Of a DNA stretch of 64,000 nt, positions 24,304-34,700 are shown piece after piece. Source of the DNA: Diphasiastrum complanatum (taxonomy: Eukaryota > Streptophyta > Lycopodiopsida > Lycopodiales > Lycopodiaceae); the NCBI GenBank assembly GCA_029204225.1, contig CM055104.1:43617148-43681147 (forward strand), written 5' to 3'. A model generated the notes under the pieces. That model was not told where the DNA came from and did not search any database. It saw nothing but the letters and a program-made list of their open reading frames with translations. The position numbers and the translations under genes are program-made. Position 1 is the stretch's first letter. Every line of letters begins with the position of its first letter.

Positions 24304-25589
24304 CGCAAAATTGCTTGAAACTTCTGCCTTAGGCTAAGAACAGTATGTCGAGGCCAACAGTGATGTCAGAAGTTGAAAATAATGACCTGCACTTTTTCCC
24401 TTACCAGGCCACTCGCCGCTTTTCCACCAATTTGAAAGCCAAATCGGCGTCGCCTTCCGAAATGCACTCAATTGACAACTCCCAACAACGTGCCCAGTGG
24501 AATGGTGAAATCACTTCTAGCGTACTCCGAACACTTTCTCTGCTGCAATCACTTTGTTTTGTTGTACCGTACTTGCAGGTATAGTCTGGGTGCCCTTCGT
24601 TTGGAGGTTATAGCCTTTCATTTGGGTCAAAACGGGCAAAGGACCCAAAAATAGGGACTTTTCTAGTTTTTGAACTATTTCTTCACCTTGAAGAAACTTC
24701 ACTCTTCACTTGTGAAGGGACCCAACTCCAATTTTAGTATGAAAATTTTTAATGAAGTTGAAGGCCAAAAAGCACTTCACTTCTTTAGGGCCCTGTTCAA
24801 AGCCCATCCAAAGGCTGAACCAAATCTTGTGGTCCACGTTTCTCTCCCATCACAAGTTCTGGACCGTCGATGCATCTGACACCTCATCCAAAGGTCCAAA
24901 CTGCATCTGGGCATTGAACCGCGCTCCTACAATCGCTATGGCCTTCCAGACACTACAACACCCATCGCATTGGGCGCGCGTGAGCTGTCCGCTCTCTCTC
25001 ACGGCTTCCTCCTTTCTTCCTACCAGCTATGGTTGCCAAGCCTTGGATCAAATCTGGCTCGCTTACTAACTCGCGGCTCCACACGGCCTCTTCAGACCTG
25101 ATTCGCACTGCTAGGGTGCCCTCGTCTGAGTTTTTACAGCTTGCAAAACGGATTAGTATAGAGAGAAATCTCTGTCTTTGTGCTCCCAAACCCCAGACCA
25201 GAGTTTTTCACACAAATTTGTTCTTGGCTTCCAATTCACAGTGTTCTGACAAGCCTATCCTCTTCCTCTGAGGTCGCCCTATTGCTGGAAAGCTGATGCT
25301 TCAATCTGTTCATCAAACGGTATCCGATTGAATGCACACTGACTGCAAACACCAAATAGCCTGCTTCGGAATTTCAAAATTCCGTTTTCTGAGGTTCTGA
25401 TTCAGCCGACAACCCTTGTCTCTGAATCCTACACAGCCTCAAGCTCACCAAGCTTCTGTGTGCTAAACTCTCTACATCAGTGTTTTTCCTTCCGTCTTCA
25501 ACCTGCCGTAAACCCCGAACTCTCAGAAGACTGCTTTTCTCCCGAAGCTCTCTTCAACAACGACACTGTACTGTGTACACTCCCTGTAC
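24304..25589 (-). other. Copia B untranslated leader
   Basis: About 1.3 kb lies between the PBS and the gag start on the minus strand. Several short open stretches appear on both strands, but none has recognisable motifs. A leader of this length is long for copia elements. An insertion in it cannot be excluded. Confidence 0.5.
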
Positions 25590-25602
25590 GACTCTGATAC
25601 CA
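25590..25602 (-). other. Copia B primer-binding site
   Basis: The minus strand reads TGGTATCAGAGTC, matching the initiator tRNA-Met complement except at the last base. It lies 10 bases inside the LTR end. Confidence 0.8.
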
Positions 25603-25612
25603 ACTTAGAATT

Positions 25613-25872
25613 TGCTTTGCACATGAACACAGATCATGCTACACAATAACACAGACAGAAAACACTCTCCACAACAAGCTCACATAGCAACTATATTTCT
25701 CAAAATGAAATTACACTGTACATATAGTTGTTCACTCAGGCAATCCATGCATGACTCGTCGACTTGCCTCGTGGCGAGGCCAACTGATCCTTATCCACTA
25801 TAGGACCCACAGTACAGTAACACAACGATTCTACTTTAATTCTAACTGATTGGACTATAGATATTTATAGCA
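25613..25872 (-). repeat. Copia B 5' LTR (260 bp)
   Basis: Read on the minus strand it begins TGCTATAAATATC and ends GCAAAGCA, giving TGCT...AGCA terminal inverted bases. It is bordered on one side by the PBS region and on the other by copia A RNase H sequence. The partner LTR is lost with the truncated 3' half, so its borders rest on the termini and context alone. Confidence 0.7.
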
Positions 25873-26251
25873 GAAAGTCAACATCAAGTTACGTCTTTGT
25901 ATTCAACAAAGGTCTTGTTTCTTGGAACAACAAGAAGCAAAATTCGAGTACATTATCTTCGACAAAAGGCCGAATACATTGTCATTGCACATGCTACAAA
26001 ATAAGCTATTTGGTTAAGGCATCTATTGTCGGACATCATTCTTAGTCAGTTACAAGCAAATTCCGTCTTTTGTGACAATCATAGTACAATTGCTTTATCT
26101 GTGAACAAAATGGAGATCATTCTATTTTTTGCAGAACAGAGTTCATGACAATGGATATATTCACTAAAGTCTTATCATTCGACAATCATTCTAAGTGAGG
26201 AGTATGCTCAACTTAATACTTCAAATTTTATGAGTTCAAATAAAGGGGGAG
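25873..26251 (+). pseudogene. Copia A RNase H end and polypurine tract
   Basis: Copia RNase H resumes immediately after the copia B LTR: KSTSSYVFVF, GLVSWNNKKQNSSTLSSTK, then after a frameshift KAEYIVIAHATK, AIWLRHLL and CDNHSTIALSVNKM. In-frame stops are present. The block ends in AAATAAAGGGGGAG (26238-26251), the polypurine tract that primes plus-strand synthesis, directly abutting the right LTR. Confidence 0.85.
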
Positions 26252-26772
26252 TGTTGGATTTCATTTCTTCAATCATTTTGTAATGTGGAGCTACTTTGCA
26301 GTTTTACTCACATTTTTCAAACAATGTCGAAGGACTCAAGACCATCAGAAGTACATGTATTGTCGATACAATGTCAAGTAGACCTGAAACGATCATTTGA
26401 GGGTTATCAATAATGACTTCATCATATTTGGTTGTGGAGTTTTGTCCATTATATTTCGAGTCCAATCCTTTTTCTCCACGTGGCACCTGCCAGGTGACGG
26501 CGCATTCTGTTAGGGCTGAGCCATCAACAACTATAAATAGATCAATAGATTAGTTCATTCATAACAGTTTAGATTTCAAGGTTTAGGAGCATTCTTTTCC
26601 TTCTCCTCTCTGTTCCACCATAGGCGTAGATTGATCGTTAATAAGCTATCGCGATTAAAGCTTGTGTATCAACAAAATTTATAGCAAAATTAGATGCGCT
26701 ATTATTATAGTGCAATCAGAGTAGACAACATATGTATTTTTCATCATTCAGTAATACATACTACATTCGACA
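26252..26772 (+). repeat. Right (3') LTR of copia A
   Basis: It starts TGTTGGATTTCATTTC right after the polypurine tract and ends CTACATTCGACA. It is homologous along its whole length to 12510-12988. It carries an extra segment with CCACGTGGCACCTGCCAGG (near 26475) that is missing from the left LTR. The shared TATA-like word is CTATAAATAGATC. Confidence 0.88.
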
Positions 26773-28087
26773 ATTCGATGCATGACTTGGTCTTATTGTT
26801 TTTGTTATTCGTGCTATTCGATCTGAGTTCTGATAATTAGCAATGAAGTGATCGTTCTTTATCATTCATTTTCCGAACTTGTGAATAATAGTAAGTTGTG
26901 TTTATGATACTATCGAAATAGTTTTATTGTTACATTAATTACTGTTTTTCCTATACTCAAACTATCATTGTCGAATGGTGATTCGACTCAAATGTAGCTT
27001 ATTTTCACTTTCCAACAATTATTTCAGATAGATTCAATCCTATTGTGTTTATTTCTCTCTATGTTTTTATATATGTAGCTTAACTAGAGAGCGTTACAAG
27101 TAACCTAATTCTGTAAACAATGTGTTTACACTAATAGATTATTTACTAGAATTGATTTAAGCTAAATTGGTCATGAAAGTTAATTTATTTTCATTTGAAT
27201 AGTATTCGGACCTTGTGTGAACATCTTCGATTCAAATTTTGTTCAAATATTATTCGACACTCTTTTGATTTGAATTATTCAAATCTTCTTTGATTCAAAT
27301 TTGGACCTTATTCACATCTCAGAAGTGTTTGTGCTTTTTGGCAAAAATAGACCACTATTCCTGTCACACACTGATAGACGATTTTTTTTACAGTGATCAT
27401 GTATGGAAATCACTACACATTAACTATGAATCAACCACTTGATCTATACTATTCTAGGACAATAGAATTCATGGTATTTCTATAAATAAAGTCTAAAATC
27501 ATCATCTTGAAAAGAGTATCATGTTGGTAAAAGTCACATTACAAGCTCCTAAGCTGTAGACTCAAAGTTTCTTTAGAAACTTTTTGATGTTGATGCATCA
27601 TTGAGACATCGGGCATATATGTTAAAAAAAAAGACTTAATTTTCTTTGCTAGTTACAACTTGCATGTGGAAGTGCATCTAAAGAGTTCTAGCAAGAAAAA
27701 GTCCTTAGCAATGTGCAAAGCAATTTGTGCACACATACCCTTATAATTTAGGAAACTAACTTTAATGTTAACTTTTGCAAAAATTTCATTGACCAACTTG
27801 AACACATAGTATTGCCTTTTGCAAGGCAATGACACAAACTTGCTAGATGAAAACTTAGTAGGCTTTTCTATGTGGATTACAAATATTTGGGTGGCCAGCT
27901 CATTGCCATGGTAGTATGACAACTAGCTTAGAATGACAATTTGGTCGAGGAGAGTATTTCCAATGGCATCTTACATGGTAGCTTGGGTCCCACCCTCATC
28001 CAAGAGTGGTGGATAGCTCATGAATGGTGGAGACATGATGTGGAGAGATGAGGTCTTTAGCACCAATAAGTCCCAGCTTCATTCATG
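26773..28087. other. Intergenic, no gene seen
   Basis: AT-rich sequence with many in-frame stops on both strands. A short minus-strand open stretch (27653-27922) has no recognisable motif. Confidence 0.4.
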
Positions 28088-28253
28088 AGTAGTGGAGACC
28101 AACGTTGTGGGTGGGTGTTAAAATTTTCCTATTGAGTGCTAGTAATATCGTCTTTAGTTTTTATACCTCATCCACCAGTAGTGGAGACCAATGTTGGGTG
28201 AGTGTTAAAATTTTCCTATTGAGTGCAAGTAATACCGTCTTTAGTTTTTATAA
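28088..28253 (+). repeat. Two-copy 89-bp tandem repeat
   Basis: The unit beginning AGTAGTGGAGACCAA and containing GTTAAAATTTTCCTATTGAG is present at 28088 and again at 28177 with a handful of differences. A smaller duplication (TGAATAGAATGTTTTACATT plus TATAAAT) lies just downstream at 28507-28567. No function is evident. Confidence 0.75.
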
Positions 28254-29514
28254 AGACCAACCAAGCATCCATCAATATAAACATGTTCTACAAGTTGCTC
28301 GTTGGTTTAAAGTAGACTAGTATTGCATGGGAATAGTACTAGCCATTTATCTACTCTAGTATGAATGTGTAAAAAATGTTGAAAGTAACACTTTATTTTT
28401 TGTAGTATGCAATTATTGAAAGGAATGACATTAATCAAATGCAAAATGCACATGATCTAAAAAGCCAATAATTAGTTGGTGCCTACCAATGTATTTGGGG
28501 GAACCATGAATAGAATGTTTTACATTTATAAATCCCAATGAATAGAATGTTTTACATTTATAAATTCTGGATACCATGAAAATATTGATATTACATTTGA
28601 GATCATAGCAAAATCCATATTTTTACCCTTAGTCTAAATATTGATATGAGTATCGATTGCCGGCCCTACTATCATAAAATCTATATACAAGCCAGGTCGG
28701 TTCCTTCATGCTTAGGTTGATTTCTAAGTTGATACAAGCATGACATAGATCATCAATTCATATACGAGTCGAGGTGGTTCCTTGATACTAAGGTTGATGT
28801 CCGAATTGATAAGATCATGGCACCTATATACTTGCCCAACAATGCTCATTGCAATCTTGAATCTCAACCCATGGGATCACAAAGCACTAAAGCTGGGTGG
28901 GCGAGCCAACATGGAGGACACACCATCTCACCAAGTGTAAGAAGGTACCAGTGCTCAAATACAAACAACCCAATTGTTGAAATTCAAATTTTATCGTTTC
29001 ATTTTAGATTTATAGGCTTTTTATACGGCTCAAAATTAGTTGCTTTTGGTTATAAATCTTAGGTATTAAAGTTTTTATTTTAACGTTTTATCGATTTCAT
29101 AATAGGTTTGTGGGTTTTTTATAAGGTGAGTTTGAAACTTTGTTACGAGCAGTGGAAGATAACGGTGGATATTCAGGAGCGAAGCCATGCAAAGATGCTG
29201 TGGAGGGCATGTATGGTGCACTGTTGGATGAGAGTGGGACACTGGGAGGCAAGGCAGTGTGTGGTTGGGAATAGGCTATGTCACAATTTGCTCCACATGA
29301 CCATGGATGGATGGGATGGGCTCCCAAGACCCGGCCCCCACCCCTTGGGGTCCCTAGGGGCATGGGTCCCGACACCCACCGCCAGTTTTCACAGGTCACC
29401 CACTCCTGGGCGGTTGGGTCCACCCGCCAAATTTGGTTAAATGACCTGGCACGAGTACGTCCCCCGCGTAGCCGTTAAAAGCTAGCTGCTTTACCTCACC
29501 TTTGCTTGCTCAAG
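28254..29514. other. Upstream intergenic region of the GAE gene
   Basis: No gene seen. A further pair of diverged ~70-base direct repeats occurs at about 28690-28800 (GGTTCCTTCATGCTTAGGTT / GGTTCCTTGATACTAAGGTT). From about 29290 the base composition turns GC-rich, as expected near a promoter. Confidence 0.4.
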
Positions 29515-30123
29515 CCTCTCTCTCTCTCTCTCTCTTCTGCCTCCTGCGTGAATGATCCATAATTCGGTTGTTTTTCATGGAGAATTCTTGGCAAGGGAGG
29601 GCGATCCGTGTCTTTGAGCTGGAATTGGAGGTGGGTTTGGGTGGGCCAAGAGTCTAGTTGTCGGTTTGCCTGGTGGGTAGGCCTAGGCGGCTGCTGCTGT
29701 TGCTGTTGGTGATGCTGCTGCAACTTCAGGTGGGGTAGTCTTTGTCTAAAAGTGAAGGATTGTAAGCGTCTCGAATCATTGGCTCAGTCACAGTCACTAG
29801 TGCTTAGCTTCCAAGCAGAGATTGGCTTAGCAGCATTGTAGTTTTGAATCAGATCCGAGGTGCGTCTGATGGAGTTGGTGCAAGTAATGTTGAGTTAGAT
29901 GTAAAAGTAGTTTTTTTTTTCTTGGGGTGTGTGTTGTTACCCGTGCCCAATGGAGCAGTTGTGAGGATATAGTACTTAGATGTTCCGATCCAAGGTCCTT
30001 ATTTTAGCCAAAAAGATAGAACAGATTGGGTATATGTACTCCAGTGCACCTTCAGAAAAGGATTTTTCTATGTGGTCATAGATTAGTTGGAGTTGGAGAG
30101 GGACAAAGTGAGAGTGTGAGAGA
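29515..30123 (+). promoter_or_regulatory. Probable 5' UTR / core promoter of the GAE gene with CT microsatellite
   Basis: A 21-base CT run at 29515-29535, a common element of plant 5' leaders, lies in GC-richer DNA about 600 bases upstream of the GAE start. The leader may hold an intron, but no splice pair can be fixed. The minus-strand poly-Gln reading over it is only the complement of a CTG-rich stretch. Confidence 0.4.
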
Positions 30124-33100
30124 ATGGGCTCCAAGAGCAGTGTAGCGATTCCACCTCAGCTTGTGAAGCTCTTGGAAGCTGATGATAATCAGAAAGTTCG
30201 GTCACACAGCTACTATGTTTTCAATCGATCAACTATGAGGCACATGAGTCTACTCAAGACATTGTGCCTCTTCCTTTTTCTTTTGATAACGTACAGTTAT
30301 TCCACCCAAATTGCTGTTTTTCAACCTACAGAAACTTTTTATGATTTTAGTTCGTCTACTATTCTGATTATATAAATCTGTTGAACTATTGGGTTGGCTT
30401 TGCCCAAGGCTTGACATGTGTGTGGATGAATGATGCAGTGCTGGGTATTTCGCCATCAAGCCTCTTCCATCTTTTGGCTCTCACCATGATTTACAGTGTT
30501 CAAGTGCTGCCTGGGAAAAGGCAGTAAGGAAATCAGCTCAAAGAAAGGTTCTGTCTTGATCCTCTCAGTAAGGAAGTGTTCTTTGCATTGGCTTTGTACA
30601 GTCCCAAGAATTGGCTACTTTCTACTAAAAGTGGATATAATGGCTTCATAATGTGGAATTTGCAGGAGGGGGGCAGATTGGTGGTGCTGTTAACTGGAGC
30701 AGCAGGTTTTGTGGGCTCCCATGTTTCTTTGGCTCTCAAAGACCGTGGAGACGGTGTTGTGGGTCTTGACAATTTCAACCACTATTACCCAGTTGCGTTG
30801 AAAAGAGCCCGTGCTGCGAAGATGAAGAAAGCTGGAATGTAACTTCCTGACTAAGCCTTCTGAATGTAAAATGTTTGTTACTTTATTTGCTACACGTAAG
30901 TGTTGAAAACTCTTATGCAATGTGCAATGGATATACTTCGTGCAAGAGGTAGTTACAGTTTGTTACTTCGGCACTGGAGTGACTACACAGTTGGGTGTCT
31001 CATGCAGATTCACTGTGGAAGGTGACTTAAATGACCAAAAAGTTATTGCACGGTTATTCAGTACAGTTACCTTCACTCATGTTCTGCACTTGGCTGCTCA
31101 GGTATATTTTATCAACCGACTGAATACTAGTTGCCCTTTCAATGTGTTCTTGTACTTCCTTTTGGTGATTTTCCTTCCGAGGGAAGGTTAAACGATTGGT
31201 AACTGGGATGTAAGAGACAGCTCTGGGCTGAAAGTGGGAAGACTAAAAGCAAATACTAAAGGAGGTTGATGTCATACGGCTGAGGTGGAGCATTTTGAAA
31301 CCGAATAGCCAGTAATATTTAGATTTAATTGGCAGAAGATAATGCTAGATGGTGAAATTAGGTGTTCAGGATGGGAGAAATTCCTTATACTCCAACCAGC
31401 TTGCTGTGCTGCCAGATTCAATTTCAAGAAAGAGAACTCCTTGCAATGATCATTAAAAGAAAGTTCCTGGTATTTAATTTTTTGAAGTACCTCGTTCACT
31501 TACAGGGGAGCAAGCATTCTCTACCACAACGCTATAACAACTTGTGGTTCTTCTGCAGGCTGGTGTTCGATATGCTGTTCACAACCCTTTGGCATATGTT
31601 CACAGCAATGTTGGCGGTTTTGTTACTCTCTTGGAGCAGTGCAAGGTCTAATCATCTGACTCTAAGCGTCATATAGTACAGATTACTTATTTATCATGAT
31701 TCATGATACCTTTAGAATTGGGATGAAGAAAATTCTGCACAGAAGTTCCTTTCTCTAAAATTAGCCTGTGATGAGGGTGAGGCTCCTTTCCACCATGGGC
31801 TGCTCTTTAAGTCTTCTACCTACCTTTCGAGTTCTGGGTTACATGACAGACAATGGTTGCTAACCAGAACAATGTACCTCCAACTCTGAAGGCTAGCATT
31901 GGTCACGTTCCCAATATCCCAACGAACCAAAGGCCCATTTTGAAACTAGCAAGAATATGTGTGGATAAGGTTGAGGGATCTTCGACTTAATTCACAAGTA
32001 GTTCCTTCATTCAAGCCACAGAGAGAGATGGAGAGACAACACAGAATTCTTGAATTAGAGAAGAGCACAATTGACACAATGAGAGAGATCAGTTTGCCCA
32101 CACATCTTGCCCACATGTACCAAATTCCTTATACACTTAGAAGGATCGGATTCTAGACTCTGGACCATCATCTTATTACATCATACGGCAGTTGGGCCCA
32201 TTCATTTATTATCATTTGAGTGCATTTTTAGTATGTTCAGTATACTAAATGACTAAGCTAAACATTACAATGTATTCAATCATAAGTATTACTATTACTA
32301 CACTGTAATAGCCTAAGTGTTTGCTAATGCCGCACACTATAAACCACTCGTGCAAGTCTTCATGTCATTTCTCATGGATGCACAGGTCATATCTCTAACA
32401 CTCCCCCTTAGAATGACACTCATGTTAAATAACAAAGTATATTGTCAACAAGCATTCTAAGATTCTGCAGAGGATAATCTACTCTCCTGCATCTGCAATT
32501 GCATCTCCAAAGCCTGCAACAAATAGAAATAGAATTTCTCAGCATCCAAGAACGTCGTCTTCTAGACTTATACTAAGAATGGAAATCTTCCAACAATATC
32601 CTTAACCTTGTGAAAGAGTAACACGTGCACACAAACTTCATCAAAGAGGGCCACAACTGTAGCCTCGCTCTTATCATCTTTAGACTTCACAAATGCCCTG
32701 ACATTTACTACCTTTGACTTAAATATCCACTTCACACAAGAATTTGACTAGTCAACCATCATCAAAGTTTTGCTCCAATCTTACAACTGGTAAGACCACA
32801 ACTATTTGATGAAGTAGGTTGATCTCCCATCAAATCACAACAAGCTTCATCACATGCTATGACACCTCTAGAACAAACTTGGAAATGAGCTTTCATCATT
32901 ATGACCAAGAAACGACCTCAAAATACCACAAAACAGCCTGTTTGAAAATGCAAAGCTGCTAATTATGTCCTTCACATGCACAATTGCCCCATCTTCTCAA
33001 AAAGTACATAATGGCTTAAAAGATAAGGCATACGACTTCAAATAAGGGCTAGACCAGAATTTTCCCAAAGGGTTGAAACTTTATCATGAAAGGCTAGAAT

Positions 33101-34635
33101 TTCACTTAAATTGTAGAGCTCGAACTTCATTTTGACACGCCATAGAATTTCACTGCACTTCAACTTCATTATAAGACTTCCAAGGAGTACCAAGAAACTT
33201 CAATATTTTTGGGCTGGACAATAGACCCCTAAGGACCCAGGGCTAAGACCTAGTTCAAGGGTAAACACCCTCCACTTTTTTTGAGCTCAATCCTTGGGAG
33301 GAAGGTGTTGGAACTTGTCACTCTTCCTCTACATGCCCCACTACTCCTCTCTTCATGTGACGAAGTGGATCATGATTGAATCTAGTCCTCCAGAATCCAG
33401 CCCCTTTTTATGTGGCCACAATATTGCATGTTGGTTGTCAGGAACAACAATCAAGGCACGTACAGAAACTTGATTTAAGCATTGCAATCTGCTAGAGAAC
33501 AGGCTTCAATGTATTGAAAATAAAGACACCATTGTCTTTTTTATGCATTGAAACAAGAGGATTCTTCTTAACACTTAAACTTTGCTGCTGCAATTTCATC
33601 ACAAAATCATTGCCACCTCTCCCTCTACATTTCACACGACTCGTCTCTTCACAAGATGAAGTGGATCATGATTGAACCTACATGTCTGAAATCGGCAATC
33701 ACTTGTCATGTGGCCTCAATGTTGTTGCTCTACCTACCCCTCCAATCTGGCCACCCATGTCACACAACGGACATACTTCACCAGACCACTGATTGGAACT
33801 CCATGCCTCTGATGTCACCTGACCTGAAATAGTGACTTCTAATAATCACCCTTGTGTGCCCCTTCATGGCTCAATGATCTCTGAATGACAAGGGGACCAG
33901 CCACCTGCCAGCTAAGCTAGCCCTGGTCACCCTCATCCTGACAGCTAGACCCACGACAACCATCCTCAACTGGAATCTCTACACATAAATGGCTTATTGA
34001 GCTGCAACCAGCAACACACCGAGCTTGTGTTAGCCTTTATTTTATTTTCTTTGAAAAGTTTTCCTATGTTTATTGTTCTCTGCCTTGACTGCATGTTTCA
34101 GTGCACTGTATATGATTTTGCCATGTTATGTTTACAGAGACACATTAAATTATAATTCTATAGTTGTGATGGTTCCTTACAGAATACTGTTCCACAACCT
34201 GCATTCGTGTACGCGTCCTCCAGTAGTGTTTATGGTCTGAACTCCAAGGTATATCAGCTTTTGGGTCTGTTTCACGTTGTACTTTGGATAATGTTTCAGT
34301 TAGAATTTGATGGAAATAGACTGTATTATGCACCTTGTTCTGGATTCATCTGTACTTAGTCCATTGAAGTTAGTTTACAAGTATGTTTCGCAGTTTGTGA
34401 AGATAACCATATGCATGTACTTTGTCTATTCAAATTGTTCAATTACGATTTAGAAAGTGGTTTTGAAAAGAGTGTTTTCATAGTTCTGATTACTGAGTTT
34501 AAATTGATGGCATGCAGGTTCCATTTTCTGAGGATGATCGTACAGATCATCCTGCAAGTTTGTATGCAGCTACTAAGGTACATTATAAATTGCTGAAACG
34601 TCGAAAGGGTTAGAAATTTACCGAAGTTCAACTCC

Positions 34636-34700
<65 letters not shown>

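Larger units (their letters stand above)
21600..25872 (-). mobile_element. Ty1/copia element (copia B), 3'-truncated, minus strand
   Basis: Read on the minus strand: 5' LTR (25872-25613), PBS (25602-25590), about 1.3 kb of leader, gag, zinc knuckle and protease, integrase, and the first residues of reverse transcriptase. Homology then stops abruptly at about 21600, next to the end of the gypsy integrase. The rest of the reverse transcriptase, RNase H and the 3' LTR are absent. It is inserted in copia A, whose RNase H resumes directly at 25873. Confidence 0.85.
12510..26772 (+). mobile_element. Outer, internally deleted Ty1/copia element (copia A) with nested insertions
   Basis: Two clearly homologous LTRs in the same orientation (12510-12988 and 26252-26772) bound the region. 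Just inside the left LTR are fragments of copia integrase C-terminus and reverse transcriptase (13140-13990). Just inside the right LTR are copia RNase H (about 25873-26160) and the polypurine tract. Gag, protease and the integrase core are missing. The central 12 kb is occupied by a gypsy element and another copia element. The flanks ATTAT (12505-12509) and ATTCG (26773-26777) match at only three of five bases, so a target-site duplication is not established. The LTRs differ by many substitutions and a 42-base length difference, which indicates age. Confidence 0.8.

Noticed and set aside
12505-26777. A 5-bp target-site duplication for copia A
   Set aside because: The flanks ATTAT and ATTCG agree at only three of five positions, which is not convincing.
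29496-29723. Minus-strand poly-Gln/Pro reading frame upstream of GAE
   Set aside because: It is the complement of a CTG- and CT-rich GAE leader; no start context or family signature.
30291-30375. Read-through of GAE exon 1 to a stop at 30375 as an alternative short protein
   Set aside because: The GTACAG donor at 30291 and exact frame continuation into exon 2 (leading to the family-conserved [10 protein letters not shown]) make this intron sequence.
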